Source: a virus
IMG/VR virus record: IMGVR_UViG_3300025769_000109
Location: 1 to 62,372 of that record
Length of the DNA stretch: 62,372 bases
Strand: one strand, 5' to 3'
Shown here piece by piece: positions 50,218 to 59,600 of the stretch; position 1 is the stretch's first letter, and each line of letters starts with the position of its first letter. The notes under the pieces are model-generated. The model worked only from the letters and a program-made list of their open reading frames with translations. It was not told the DNA's origin and made no database searches. Both the position numbers and the translations under genes were made by a program.

Positions 50218-51132
50218 ATGGCTATTTCACGCGCCCAGTTACTTAAAGAACTCCTTCCCGGCCTGAACGCTCTGTTCGGAATGGAGTACGCGAAATATGG
50301 CGAAGAGCACGCCGAAATTTACGAAACTGAGTCCTCAGACCGCTCATTTGAGGAAGAGACCAAATTATCGGGCTTCTCAGCAGCACCTGTTAAAAACGAA
50401 GGTGCCGCGATTGAGTACGATAATGCTCAAGAAGCATGGACCGCGCGTTATACGCACGAGACCGTGGCGATGGGTTTCTCTATTACTGAGGAAGCTATCG
50501 AAGATAACTTGTATGACTCTTTGTCTGCTCGTTATACCAAGGCTCTCGCACGTGCTATGGCGTACACCAAACAGGTTAAAGCTGCTGCAATCTTGAACCA
50601 AGCGTTCACAGGTTCTGGCAACCCAACCTACGGTGACGGCAAGGTACTTTGTGCCACCGACCACCCGCTTGTTTCTGGCGGTACCAACTCCAACCGTCCT
50701 ACTGTTGCTGCTGATCTCAACGAGACTTCTCTTGAAGCCGCAGTTATTCAGATCGCTGGTTGGACTGACGAGCGTGGTCTGCTCATCGCAGCTAAGCCTC
50801 GTAAGCTGGTTATTCCACCGAACCTACAGTTCGTTGCAACTCGTTTGCTCGACACTGAAGGACGTGTGGGTACGGCTGACAACGACATCAACGCCATCCG
50901 TAACAACGGTTCGATCCCAGAGGGTTACACTGTTAACCACTATCTGACCGATACCGACGCATGGTTCTTGATGACCGACGTTCCTAACGGCTTGAAGCAC
51001 TTTGTCCGTACTCCGATGTCTACGTCTATGGACGCTGACTTCGATACTGGCAACAGCCGCTATAAAGCCCGTGAGCGTTATTCGTTCGGGGTATCTGACC
51101 CACTGGGCATCTTCGGTTCGCCGGGTGCTTAA
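50218..51132 (+). CDS. Major capsid protein (Mu gpT-like)
   Basis: A 304-residue protein: LLKELLPGLNALFGMEYAKY at the start, FSAAPVKNEGAAIEYD, MGFSITEEAIEDNLYD, then DHPLVSGGTNSNRPT and PRKLVIPPNLQFVATRLL, closing with KARERYSFGVSDPLGIFG. This matches the Mu-type gpT major head subunit family. AAGGAGG gives strong translation, and a strong terminator follows. It builds the icosahedral shell. Confidence 0.92.
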   Translation: MAISRAQLLKELLPGLNALFGMEYAKYGEEHAEIYETESSDRSFEEETKLSGFSAAPVKNEGAAIEYDNAQEAWTARYTHETVAMGFSITEEAIEDNLYDSLSARYTKALARAMAYTKQVKAAAILNQAFTGSGNPTYGDGKVLCATDHPLVSGGTNSNRPTVAADLNETSLEAAVIQIAGWTDERGLLIAAKPRKLVIPPNLQFVATRLLDTEGRVGTADNDINAIRNNGSIPEGYTVNHYLTDTDAWFLMTDVPNGLKHFVRTPMSTSMDADFDTGNSRYKARERYSFGVSDPLGIFGSPGA

Positions 51133-51137
51133 TAGGG

Positions 51138-51166
51138 AGGGGGCAATTTATTTGCCCCCTTTCTCT
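51138..51166 (+). terminator. Terminator after the major capsid gene
   Basis: AGGGGGCAA (51138-51146) pairs with TTGCCCCCT (51152-51160), followed by TTCTCTTT. It limits transcription past the capsid gene. The next genes have their own promoter candidate inside and just after it. Confidence 0.85.
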
Positions 51167-51180
51167 TTATATGCTATAAG
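51152..51180 (+). promoter_or_regulatory. Candidate promoter overlapping the terminator
   Basis: TTGCCC (51152-51157), 17 bases, and TGCTATAAG (51172-51180), an extended -10 like the one at 411-419. Downstream, CAGTTTC and GAAACTG (51195-51213) form a 7-pair hairpin in the leader of the next gene. Confidence 0.4.
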
Positions 51181-51238
51181 AAGTTAATCCCTGACAGTTT
51201 CGTGGTGAAACTGACACTAGCCAAGACAGGAGATTCAC

Positions 51239-51454
51239 ATGGCTAATACTACGTTCCAAGGTCCAGTCCGTTCTGAGAATGGCTTTAAGGACATCACTAA
51301 AGCTGCTGGCACTGGCACCGTAACTGAGAACATCTCGATTACGCACGACGGTACTAACAGCGTTGTTATCTTCACTGATCTTCCGACTTCTGATCCGTCT
51401 GTCGCAGGGCAGCTTTGGAGTAACTCAGGCGTTCTGACGGTCTCCGCAGGTTAA
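51239..51454 (+). CDS. Small virion protein (71 aa)
   Basis: A beta-rich 71-residue protein (NTTFQGPVRSENGFKDITKA, then NSVVIFTDLPTSDPSVAGQL, ending LTVSAG). AGGAG precedes the start. Similar short proteins follow capsid genes in marine phages; a head decoration or fibre-base role is likely but unproven. Confidence 0.6.
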   Translation: MANTTFQGPVRSENGFKDITKAAGTGTVTENISITHDGTNSVVIFTDLPTSDPSVAGQLWSNSGVLTVSAG

Positions 51455-51465
51455 GGAGATAGCTC

Positions 51466-51741
51466 ATGTCTAATTCAGACGTTCGCGCCAAACGCGTTAC
51501 CGCCGCAGCCTCTCTCGCAGTAGGCCCAGCGCGTATCCGTCAGGTGCAAGTGTTGACAGGGGCAGGAGCAGGGCGTCTAACCATCACTGATGGTGATGGA
51601 GGTTCGACTGTTTTGGACCTCGATTTCCTTGCGTCTGATTCCCACTCTGTAAACATCCCCGATTGGGGCATACGTTGTGAGACTGATGTGTTCATCACTG
51701 CGATGACCAACATCACGGCCATGACGGTGTTCTACAGCTAG
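51466..51741 (+). CDS. Small virion protein (91 aa)
   Basis: A 91-residue beta-rich protein with RKxVT-like start (DVRAKRVTAAASLAVGPARI) and LTITDGDGGSTVLDLDF. AAGGAG precedes ATG. It follows the 71-residue protein by 11 bases, probably in the same structural unit. Confidence 0.6.
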   Translation: MSNSDVRAKRVTAAASLAVGPARIRQVQVLTGAGAGRLTITDGDGGSTVLDLDFLASDSHSVNIPDWGIRCETDVFITAMTNITAMTVFYS

Positions 51742-51750
51742 GGGGCGGGT

Positions 51751-52059
51751 ATGAGAGCTTACTACAAAAAAGGTGGCTCCGTAAAAACCGCTGCGTGGCA
51801 ACGCAAGGAAGGCAAAAGTGAGTCTGGTGGGCTGAACGCCAAAGGTGTTGCGAGTTACCGTCGGGAAAACCCCGGCAGTAAACTCAAAACGGCTGTGACT
51901 ACAAAACCCAGCAAACTCAAAAAAGGCTCTAAAGCGGCAAAACGTCGCAAGTCATTTTGTGCCCGCATGAAGGGCATGAAGAAGCGCAATACCAGCGCAA
52001 AGACTGCAAACGATCCGAACAGCCGTATTAACAAGAGCTTACGAAAATGGAACTGCTGA
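51751..52059 (+). CDS. Basic virion-associated protein, DUF6321-like
   Basis: A 102-residue, strongly basic protein. It contains AWQRKEGKSESGGLNAKG, SYRRENPGSKLKTAV, and a C-terminal RRKSFCARMKGMKKRNTSA. This is a conserved small protein type seen across phages and large DNA viruses. Its N-terminus AYYKKGGSV has the KKGG motif shared by neighbours. DNA condensation or head-tail joining is possible. Confidence 0.65.
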   Translation: MRAYYKKGGSVKTAAWQRKEGKSESGGLNAKGVASYRRENPGSKLKTAVTTKPSKLKKGSKAAKRRKSFCARMKGMKKRNTSAKTANDPNSRINKSLRKWNC

Positions 52060-52060
52060 T

Positions 52061-52528
52061 ATGGCGATTTCACGGACACAAATGGGGTCTCAACTAAGAG
52101 GTGACAGGATGCCCGCGAAATCTGCAAAACAACAACGTTTTATGTCCGCAGTAGCAAACAACCCAAAGTTTGCAAAGAAAGTTGAAGTACCTAAAAGCGT
52201 AGGAGAAGAGTTCATGAAAACCAAAAAATACCAGATGGGTGGAATGACCCAAATGCGCCAAGCACCGCAAGACGAGTCTTTGATGAAGGGTCGTAATCGT
52301 CGTATGCCTTCTATGCCAGACGCGCCAATGGCTCCTCCAAAGCCGTTGCCCGGCAAGCCTAAGAAGAAGCGTCAAGGTCCACGCGGTGGCCCGGGAATGC
52401 CTCAAATGCCCATGATGAAGTCTGGCGGTATGGCTAAGAAATACAAGTCTGGCGGCAAAGTTCGTGGCTGTGGTATGGCGAAACAAGGTGTTCGCGCTGC
52501 CAAAATGGTAACGATGAAAGGTTCCTAA
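52061..52528 (+). CDS. Basic Met/Pro/Gly-rich protein with KSGG motifs
   Basis: A 155-residue protein. The N-terminal part has KSAKQQRFMSAVANNPKFAKK (seen in many small phage proteins), the centre is Met/Pro-rich and unstructured, and the C-terminus has two KSGG motifs (MMKSGGMAKKYKSGGKVRG). It overlaps the next gene by one base. ATG 52109 is a possible internal start (M-PAKSAKQQ), since GAGGTGACAGG precedes it. Confidence 0.6.
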   Translation: MAISRTQMGSQLRGDRMPAKSAKQQRFMSAVANNPKFAKKVEVPKSVGEEFMKTKKYQMGGMTQMRQAPQDESLMKGRNRRMPSMPDAPMAPPKPLPGKPKKKRQGPRGGPGMPQMPMMKSGGMAKKYKSGGKVRGCGMAKQGVRAAKMVTMKGS

Positions 52529-52728
52529 TGCGCCGATACTACCGAAACTCAGGCTGCGGCTGTTCGGAATGTAATAAGGGCTACAAGAAAGGCGGCTCGG
52601 TGAAGGATGCGTGTTATCACAAGGTGAAATCACGCTACAAAGTCTTCCCGTCCGCCTATGCTTCTGGAGCGATTGCGTCTTGCCGAAAGAAGGGCGCTAA
52701 GAACTGGGGCAACAAAGGAAGTAAGTAA
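52528..52728 (+). CDS. Small basic Cys-containing protein
   Basis: A 66-residue protein: CGCSECNKGYKKGGSV at the N-terminus and DACYHKVKSRYKVFPSAYAS followed by GAIASCRKKGAKNWG. The second part is a widespread small viral motif, with Cys and His that may bind metal. It overlaps both neighbours by one base, so the run from 52061 to 53012 is translated as a chain. Confidence 0.65.
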   Translation: MRRYYRNSGCGCSECNKGYKKGGSVKDACYHKVKSRYKVFPSAYASGAIASCRKKGAKNWGNKGSK

Positions 52729-53012
52729 TGGCTGTTCGTAAGACTGCAAAAGGTGCTGCACTGAAACGCTGGTTCAAAGAGGACTGGAAAGATGTGCGTA
52801 CTGGCAAGGCTTGCGGACGAACGAAAGGGGAGAAGCGCGGCACACCGTATTGTAGACCTACAAAACGTGTATCAAGTAAGACCCCCAAAACCAGTGGCGA
52901 GATGAGTTCTTCCGAGAAGAAGAGCAAAATCGCACAGAAAAAGCGGTTAGGACAACCTGCTGGCAAGCCTCGCAGAGTGTCTCCCGCTAAGCGGAAAAGG
53001 GGGAAGAAGTGA
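52728..53012 (+). CDS. Basic protein, DUF5872-like
   Basis: A 94-residue, very basic protein. The N-terminal half (LKRWFKEDWKDVRTGKACG, then RTKGEKRGTPYCRPTKRVS) matches the DUF5872 type found in phages and giant viruses. The C-terminal half is Lys/Ser-rich and disordered. Probably DNA- or RNA-binding by charge. Confidence 0.65.
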   Translation: MAVRKTAKGAALKRWFKEDWKDVRTGKACGRTKGEKRGTPYCRPTKRVSSKTPKTSGEMSSSEKKSKIAQKKRLGQPAGKPRRVSPAKRKRGKK

Positions 53013-53320
53013 TGGAAATCTTCCAGAACGGCAGGTTCTCTACAGGTGAACCAGTGTACCAAATTGGCACAAAGAATGCTGATGGTACATACGAAGTAAA
53101 AGTCTTTGACCTGATGACCAAAGCACAGGCAGAGGCAAAGCTAGAGTCTATGGGTGGCAAGAAAAAGCCTGCGGCCTCGAAGAAAAAAGCTGTACCTGAC
53201 TATTCGGGTATGACTAAAACTGAACTTGAAGCGTTTATGCGCGAGTACGGTGTGGAGTTGGACCGTCGTAAGACGAAAGCCGACTTGATGAAACAAGTAG
53301 ACGAGTATTTTAATGGCTAA
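53012..53320 (+). CDS. Protein with C-terminal HeH/SAP-like motif
   Basis: A 102-residue protein starting at ATG 53012 (GGGAAG upstream, overlap of one base with the previous stop). The N-terminus is a small beta part (GEPVYQIGTKNADGTYEVKV). A Lys linker follows, then MTKTELEAFMREYGVELDRR and KTKADLMKQVDEY, a helix-extension-helix similar to HeH/SAP DNA-binding motifs. Confidence 0.6.
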   Translation: MEIFQNGRFSTGEPVYQIGTKNADGTYEVKVFDLMTKAQAEAKLESMGGKKKPAASKKKAVPDYSGMTKTELEAFMREYGVELDRRKTKADLMKQVDEYFNG

Positions 53321-53495
53321 AGGCGTTAAACATTACTTTGCTGACGGCAGAGAGCATAAAGGCGGGATGCACAAGCACCCTGACGGAAAGCTCATGACAG
53401 GTAAAGTAATGTCTAACACTTCAAAGAAACTCTACCATTACGGTGAGTTATCTGCGAAAGCTAAGAAAAAAGCTCGTAGTGGGTGGAAAAAATGA
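53313..53495 (+). CDS. Small basic protein (60 aa)
   Basis: A 60-residue protein rich in Lys, His and Gly (KHYFADGREHKGGMHKHPDG, then GELSAKAKKKARSGWKK). It overlaps the previous gene by eight bases and the adaptor gene by four. It is another member of the tiny basic protein chain. Function unknown. Confidence 0.6.
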   Translation: MAKGVKHYFADGREHKGGMHKHPDGKLMTGKVMSNTSKKLYHYGELSAKAKKKARSGWKK

Positions 53496-54178
53496 CGACA
53501 TCGGGTACAACCGCATTTGATATGGACTTCACGGAAATCGCTGAAGAAGCGTGGGAGCGTGCTGGTCGTGAAATGCGGTCAGGCTACGACCTACGTACCG
53601 CACGTCGTTCTATGAATCTGCTGACCATTGAGTGGCAGAACCGTGGTATCAATTTGTGGACGATTGACGAAGGTTCAATCAGCCTAACCACGGGTACTTC
53701 TGAGTACGATCTTCCCGCCGATACGATTGATTTGTTAGAGCAGGTTATTCGTACTGGAGACGGGAATCAGAGCACGCAATCCGATCTTACCATAAGTCGT
53801 ATTAGTGTGAGCACTTACGCATCAATTCCTAACAAGTTATCACGTGGTAGGCCAATACAGGTCTGGATCGAACGTCTGCGTGACAATCCTAAAATAAATG
53901 TTTGGCCTGTTCCTGACTCCGATCAGTATGTGTTCCGCTATTGGCGTATGCGCCGTATTCAGGACGCGGGAAGCGGTGTACAAACAGCAGATATGAACTT
54001 TAGGTTTCTCCCCTGCCTCGTTTCTGGGTTGGCGTACAATATCGCCCTTAAAGTACCAGAACTTGTGGAACGCGTTCCTCTCTTAAAGCAGGTCTACGAG
54101 GAGCAGTTCCAGTTGGCTGCTGGCGAGGACAGGGAGAAAACCCCGGCACGTTTCGTGCCTCGTGCAATGAGGGTCTGA
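53492..54178 (+). CDS. Head-tail adaptor (P22 gp4-like)
   Basis: A 228-residue protein. The N-terminal helical part (DFTEIAEEAWERAGREMRSG, then DLRTARRSMNLLTIEWQNRG) and LTTGTSEYDLPADTIDLLEQ fit the adaptor/connector family that binds under the portal. ATG 53492 is chosen since it overlaps the previous stop by four bases; an upstream in-frame codon at 53483 lacks support. It links head and tail. Confidence 0.75.
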   Translation: MTTSGTTAFDMDFTEIAEEAWERAGREMRSGYDLRTARRSMNLLTIEWQNRGINLWTIDEGSISLTTGTSEYDLPADTIDLLEQVIRTGDGNQSTQSDLTISRISVSTYASIPNKLSRGRPIQVWIERLRDNPKINVWPVPDSDQYVFRYWRMRRIQDAGSGVQTADMNFRFLPCLVSGLAYNIALKVPELVERVPLLKQVYEEQFQLAAGEDREKTPARFVPRAMRV

Positions 54179-54179
54179 T

Positions 54180-54491
54180 ATGGCTACTCAATTTGCATCG
54201 AGCCAAAAAGCGTTAGGGGTATGCGATGTATGTGGATTTACGTACAGGCTCCGTGAAATGCGGAATTTGGTACGTAAGGGGCGAGATACGAACATTAAGG
54301 CTTGCCCTGAATGTTGGAATCCAGACCATCCGCAGCTTAAATTGGGCGAGTTCCCAGTACACGATCCGCAAGCATTGCGCGATCCGCGACCCGATTCTAA
54401 CCAATACGCCTCTAGCCGTGCGCTTATAGAGCCAGTTAAGCCCGTTGTAGGGACTGGATTTATAGGACAAGTTACGGTACAAATTACATAG
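54180..54491 (+). CDS. Zinc-ribbon virion protein
   Basis: A 103-residue protein with CDVCGF (about 15-20) and CPECWN (about 42-47) around LVRKGRDTNIKA, a probable zinc ribbon. The C-terminal half has HDPQALRDPRPD and SRALIEPVKPVVG. The same layout is common between adaptor genes in marine phages. Likely a small structural factor. Confidence 0.65.
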   Translation: MATQFASSQKALGVCDVCGFTYRLREMRNLVRKGRDTNIKACPECWNPDHPQLKLGEFPVHDPQALRDPRPDSNQYASSRALIEPVKPVVGTGFIGQVTVQIT

Positions 54492-54501
54492 GAGTGATAC
54501 T

Positions 54502-54633
54502 ATGCGTAAGAAAACTCAAAAGCCTGCTAAGAAAAAGATGCAGAAGATGAAAATGAAGAAGGGCGGCGGTATCAAAGTTCGTGGTACTGGTGCTGCAACC
54601 AAAGGGCTATATGCTCGCGGGCCTATGGGGTAA
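54502..54633 (+). CDS. Tiny basic KKGGG protein (43 aa)
   Basis: A 43-residue protein: MRKKTQKPAKKKMQKMKMKK followed by GGGIKVRGTGAATKGLYARG and PMG. TAGGAG precedes ATG 54502, and the next gene starts three bases after its stop. The GIKVRGTGAATKG core looks conserved rather than random. It belongs to the same small basic set as the genes at 51751-53495. Confidence 0.7.
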   Translation: MRKKTQKPAKKKMQKMKMKKGGGIKVRGTGAATKGLYARGPMG

Positions 54634-54636
54634 GTC

Positions 54637-55266
54637 ATGAATTACACCGAGCTGACAACTAACATCGAAGATATTACGGAGAACTCGTTCACCGCAGATC
54701 AGCTCGCTATGTTCACCCAACAGGCTGAGCAGAAAATCTATAATACTGTTCAGATTCCCGCGCTGCGGCGTAATGTTACGGGTACTTTGAGTTCAGGTAA
54801 TAAGTATCTGGGCGCTCCCACCGACTTTCTTTATACCTACAGCCTTGCGGTTGTAGATGGTGATGGAGAGTATCACTTCCTGCTAAACAAGGACGTTAAC
54901 TTTATCAGGGAGGCTTACCCCACGCCCACGGCTACGGGTTTGCCAAAACATTATGCTTACTTTGACGACGACTCAATCATCCTCGGACCTACCCCAGACA
55001 GTAACTACACAATGGAATTACATTACGGATATTATCCTGAATCCATCGTTACTGCTAACACTACATGGCTTGGGGACGAGTTTGATTCTGCTCTACTTAA
55101 CGGTGCGCTACTGGAAGCACTGAGGTTTATGAAGGGCGAACCTGACATGGTTCAGATGTATGAACGCATGTATGTACAGTCACTGAAACTGCTCAAAATG
55201 CTTGGTGACGGTAAACTACGAGAAGACACTTACCGTTCTGGGCAGTTCAGAATGGAAGTAGAATAG
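54637..55266 (+). CDS. Head-tail connector/adaptor protein
   Basis: A 209-residue protein with helical N-terminus (FTADQLAMFTQQAEQKIYNT), PALRRNVTGTLSSGNKYLG and a beta segment (YTMELHYGYYPESIV), then LLNGALLEALRFMKGEPDMV. This layout matches phage adaptor proteins (gp4/gp11-like) that sit between portal and tail. It lies next to the P22 gp4-like gene and may form the second ring. Confidence 0.65.
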   Translation: MNYTELTTNIEDITENSFTADQLAMFTQQAEQKIYNTVQIPALRRNVTGTLSSGNKYLGAPTDFLYTYSLAVVDGDGEYHFLLNKDVNFIREAYPTPTATGLPKHYAYFDDDSIILGPTPDSNYTMELHYGYYPESIVTANTTWLGDEFDSALLNGALLEALRFMKGEPDMVQMYERMYVQSLKLLKMLGDGKLREDTYRSGQFRMEVE

Positions 55267-55276
55267 GAGGCTAGAA

Positions 55277-55705
55277 ATGGCAATTACTCAAGCAATGTGC
55301 ACGTCTTTCAAAAAAGCCCTTCTCGATGGTGAGATGGACTTTAGCTCAGACACGTCACAAACTTTTAAGATCGCATTGTTCACGTCTTCAGCTACGCTGG
55401 ACGCGTCTACAACTGCGTATAGTACAACGAACGAAGTAACCGGGACGGGTTATACAGCAGGTGGTAACACGTTAACTGTTGTTGCTCCCACGACGTCTGG
55501 TACCACTGCGTACCTAGATTTCTCTGATACTACGTGGTCCACGGCGACAATTACGGCGCGTGGAGCGTTAATTTATCAGTCTGGTGGTTCTAACCCAGCG
55601 GTTGCGGTTCTTGATTTTGGCGCGGATAAAACGTCTACGGCGGGTGATTTTACTATTCAGTTCCCGACTGCGGATGCGTCAAACGCTATTATCAGGATTG
55701 CGTGA
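55277..55705 (+). CDS. Small beta-rich structural protein
   Basis: A 142-residue protein: KALLDGEMDFSSDTSQTFKI at the start, then FTSSATLDASTTAYSTTNEV and DFSDTTWSTATITARGALIY. The pattern of an ordered beta sandwich in a short chain is widespread in phage tail regions. AGGAGG precedes ATG. A tail or fibre-base part is likely. Confidence 0.6.
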   Translation: MAITQAMCTSFKKALLDGEMDFSSDTSQTFKIALFTSSATLDASTTAYSTTNEVTGTGYTAGGNTLTVVAPTTSGTTAYLDFSDTTWSTATITARGALIYQSGGSNPAVAVLDFGADKTSTAGDFTIQFPTADASNAIIRIA

Positions 55706-55711
55706 TGAATT

Positions 55712-56608
55712 ATGGCTGATGTACTCGTTACCTATAGAGGGTGGGCCGCAGGAGGCTGGGGTGACACCGCGTGGGGTACTGATGTACAGATGCCATCAGC
55801 TACAGGTGCAGTTGGTACTGTATCTGTTAGCGGTGCAGCGACGGTCCAACCTACTGGGCTACAGGCTACAGCAAGCGTAGGATCAGTCACTGTTGTTGCG
55901 GAAGCTAATATCTTCCCAACAGGTGTCGCGGCTACAGGAGCAGTTGGTACTGTCGATGTAGTTGCTGACGCAAATGTAGCGGTTACAGGGGTCGCGGGCA
56001 CTTCTGCTCTTGGTTCAGTAACCGTAACGGCAGACGCAAATGTCTACCCGACAGGTCTTGAAGCGACCGCAGGGTTAGGTATTGTATCTGTCACCGCCGA
56101 TGCAAATGTATCGGTAACTGGAAACGCGGCGACCACCTCTCTTGGAGATGTGACGGTCACAGCCGATGCGAACGTTCAACCGTCTGGGCTTGCAGCTACA
56201 GGCGGATTAGGCACGGTAAGTATAGTTGCCGAAGCCAACATCTACCCGACTGGGGTAAGCGCCACAGGTGCCATTGGCACTGTCACCACAACAGCGGACG
56301 CCAACGTCCCAACATCTGGTCTAGCAGCCACAGGTGCTGTAGGAACGGTGTTTGTAGCGTTTGGAGTAACTTTCTCCGTTACAGGCGTGACTGGTACGCC
56401 GCAGTTAGGTGATGTAACAACAAAAGCCGACGCAGATGTGTTGGTCACAGGTGTAAATGCAACAGGCGCGGTAGGTACGGTCTTTATTTGGGGTGACATA
56501 GATGACGATCAAAATCCCAACTGGCAAAATATTACTAGCGCACAGACACCAACTTGGGGTAATGTTTCAACAGGACAGACTCCGAATTGGCAAGATATAG
56601 CCGCGTGA
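55712..56608 (+). CDS. Repeat-rich beta protein, tail-associated
   Basis: A 298-residue protein. The N-terminus has RGWAAGGWGDTAWGTDV. From about residue 28 to 258 there are about ten repeats of 22 residues (ATGAVGTVTVxADANVxPTG), then a C-terminal PNWQNITSAQTPTWGNV region. Each repeat forms two short strands, giving a beta solenoid or rod. Linked to the fibre gene that follows by 10 bases. DNA of the repeats differs between copies. Confidence 0.7.
   Translation: MADVLVTYRGWAAGGWGDTAWGTDVQMPSATGAVGTVSVSGAATVQPTGLQATASVGSVTVVAEANIFPTGVAATGAVGTVDVVADANVAVTGVAGTSALGSVTVTADANVYPTGLEATAGLGIVSVTADANVSVTGNAATTSLGDVTVTADANVQPSGLAATGGLGTVSIVAEANIYPTGVSATGAIGTVTTTADANVPTSGLAATGAVGTVFVAFGVTFSVTGVTGTPQLGDVTTKADADVLVTGVNATGAVGTVFIWGDIDDDQNPNWQNITSAQTPTWGNVSTGQTPNWQDIAA
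55795..56490 (+). repeat. 22-codon tandem repeats
   Basis: About ten in-frame copies of ATGAVGTVxVxADANVxPTGL. Copies vary at the third codon positions, so they are under protein-level selection. Confidence 0.8.
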
Positions 56609-56618
56609 GGATTAAAAG

Positions 56619-59600
56619 ATGACGACACAATACACTTCGATACTAAAACTCGCCCTTCCTGTCCAAGGGGAGCTTAGTGGTACGTGGGGCGATGTAGTAA
56701 ACGACAACATCACCTCGATGGTTGAGGAGGCTGTCGCTGGGCGTGCCGTCATCAATACATGGACAACTAACTCGCATACGCTGACGACTGCGGACGGTAC
56801 GACTGCCGAATCCCGTTGCGCGATGCTGGAGTTTACGGATACTGGCGCGGCACTTACCGGAGCGGCTACCGTTGTCTGCCCTAGCGCCTCTAAACTTTAT
56901 GTTTGTAAGAATGACTCAGGACAACAAGTTACTATCCAAACTGCTGCTGGCACTGGTGTGGCTATCCCCGATGGGCAGACCATGTTTGTGTTCTGTGACG
57001 GTACGAACGTCGAGCAGTGTACGACGAACTTCAATTCGCTTAGCTTTAACGACTACACCCTAAGTTTTGGCGGTGCAGTTACTACTGCTGGAGCGTTCAC
57101 GACTTCAGGCGCATACGCGCTTACCCTGACTACAACTGGCGCGACTAACGTAACGCTGCCTACTACGGGCACGCTGGCAACGCTGGATGGTACGGAAACC
57201 CTTACCAACAAGACGTTGACTGCACCGACTATCTCGTCTCCAACGCTGACGGGTTCTATCTCTGCAACTGACCTGACGATCTCTGGCGATACTACGATTG
57301 GTGACGCCGCTGCGGATGGCCTTACAGTTAACGCGACTGTTACGTCTAACTTGATCTTTACTGACAATACCTACGATATTGGTGCGTCTGGTGCCACTCG
57401 CCCACGTAACTTGTTCTTGGCGGGTAATGCGACGATTGGCGGTACGGTAACGCTTTCTGGCGGTATTGATGTTACTGGTGCGCTAGGTGTCGATGGTGAC
57501 TTCGACGTAAATACCGACAAGTTTACCGTTGCGTCTGCTACGGGCGACACGCTTGTTGCGGGCACTCTTGACGTCACTGGTGTGACCACTGCGACTGGCG
57601 GTCTCAACGTCGATACGATTAACGAAATCACCGCTGCTGGTGGTGTCACTATTGATGGTGTTTTGCTGAAAGACAACGGCATCACAGGTACGGGTAATCT
57701 TAGCTTCGACGGCGGCACAATCAAGCTGGATGGTAACTATCCTACGGGTACGGATAACGTTGCTTTGGGCAACAATACTTTGAGCGACGGGTCTTTTGTC
57801 GGGTCCGGTAACATCGCCATTGGTGACAGCGTAGGCAGCGGAATTACCACGGGTACTAATAACATTGGTATCGGTCGGGATGCTATGACGGGGGTCATTA
57901 CGGGTGGCGACAACATCGCCATTGGCCGTGGCGCTGGCGCTGCGATTGACTCGTCATCGAATAACATTGCAGTTGGGGTTTTGGCACTTACTGCGAATAC
58001 TACCGGGTTTGAGAATACGGCCATCGGGCGTCTGGCGCTTACTGCAAACACTACGGGTAACCGGAATACCGCGATTGGCGCTCAAGCACTAGATGCTAAT
58101 ACTACTGCGGCTAACAACGTCGCGGTCGGGTATGCGGCTCTTAGCGAAAATACTACCGGAAGCGTGAATACAGCGGTAGGTAACGCCGCCCTAGTTCTTA
58201 ATACCACGGGTTCTAGCAATGCCGCTTTTGGGTACAATGCGGGCGGTTCCGTTACGACGGGGGTTAATAATACTCTGGTAGGCACCCAAGCAGGGGACTC
58301 TATTACCACGGGGGCGTATAACACGCTTCTTGGTAAGGATGCTGGTGGGGCGATCTCAACGGGGGGCTACAATACTTTTATCGGTGGGTTGGCTGGTGAT
58401 GCTTTAACCACCAGTAACTATAATACCGCCGTTGGTTTCCAGTCTCTGACGTCAGTTTCCACCGCCTCTAACACTGCCGCACTAGGCGCACTGTCTGTTT
58501 TTAGTCTGACCACTGGGGTTAGCAACGTCGCATTAGGTTACGCTGCCCTTTACAACACCACTACGGGTAACACCAATGTAGGTATCGGACAGCAGTCACT
58601 TAATGCAAATACCACGGGGTCTAGCAACACCGCTATCGGCCACCAATCTCTGTACACGGTAGAAACCGCTACCAATAACGTCGCGGTTGGGTATCAGTCG
58701 CTTTTCAACGTCACGTCAGGCGACAACACAGCAGTTGGCTTTAAGGCCGCAACCTCCGCTACCACGGGTACGGGCAATACGGCTATCGGTACTAATTCTC
58801 TTTCCCTTACTACTACAGGGGCATATAACGTTGCGGTTGGCGGGTCAGCTACCGGGGTTGTTGCGTCAGCTTTACAGCAAAATGTTTCAGGCAACAATAA
58901 CACCGCAGTGGGCGTTGGCGCATTTGCCAATAACACTACCAATAACAACACTGGTTTGGGCTTTAAGGTTGCTTACGCAACTACCACTGGTTCTAGCAAC
59001 GTTGCTATTGGTTATCAGACTCTTATCGCTAACACCACTGGGTCGTTGAACGTAGCTGTAGGGCAATCCGCGCTTGGCGCGAATACGACAGGCTCCACTA
59101 ACACTGCGCTGGGATATAGCGCTGCCAATGCGAATACCACAGGGACGTTCATAACCGCCGTTGGCGTTGGTGCGTTTGAAAAAACGACAACTAATAATGC
59201 TAACACTGGTCTGGGTTACTACGCTGGGCGTTTCGTGGAAAGCGCAAGTAACACCGCTATTGGTACGCAGGCACTATACGGTGTTTCTGGGTCCAGTACC
59301 GGAGGAAGTAACACAGCGGTTGGTTACCAAGCTGGATACAGTACCACTACCGCAGCTAACAACGTTGCTGTTGGCGCAGGGAGCCTCTTTTATACTACAG
59401 AAGGGGGCCAAAACACTGCCGTTGGTCGCTCTGCACTGAACGCCAACACCACCGCAAGCAACAACACAGCAGTGGGGTATCAGGCTGGAATTAGTAATAC
59501 TACGGGCGGTAGCAACACGATTGTCGGCTATCAAGCGTTGTATGCTAACACTTCAGGTAGCAGTCTTACGGCAGTCGGTTCAGCGGCACTTGTGTCTAAT

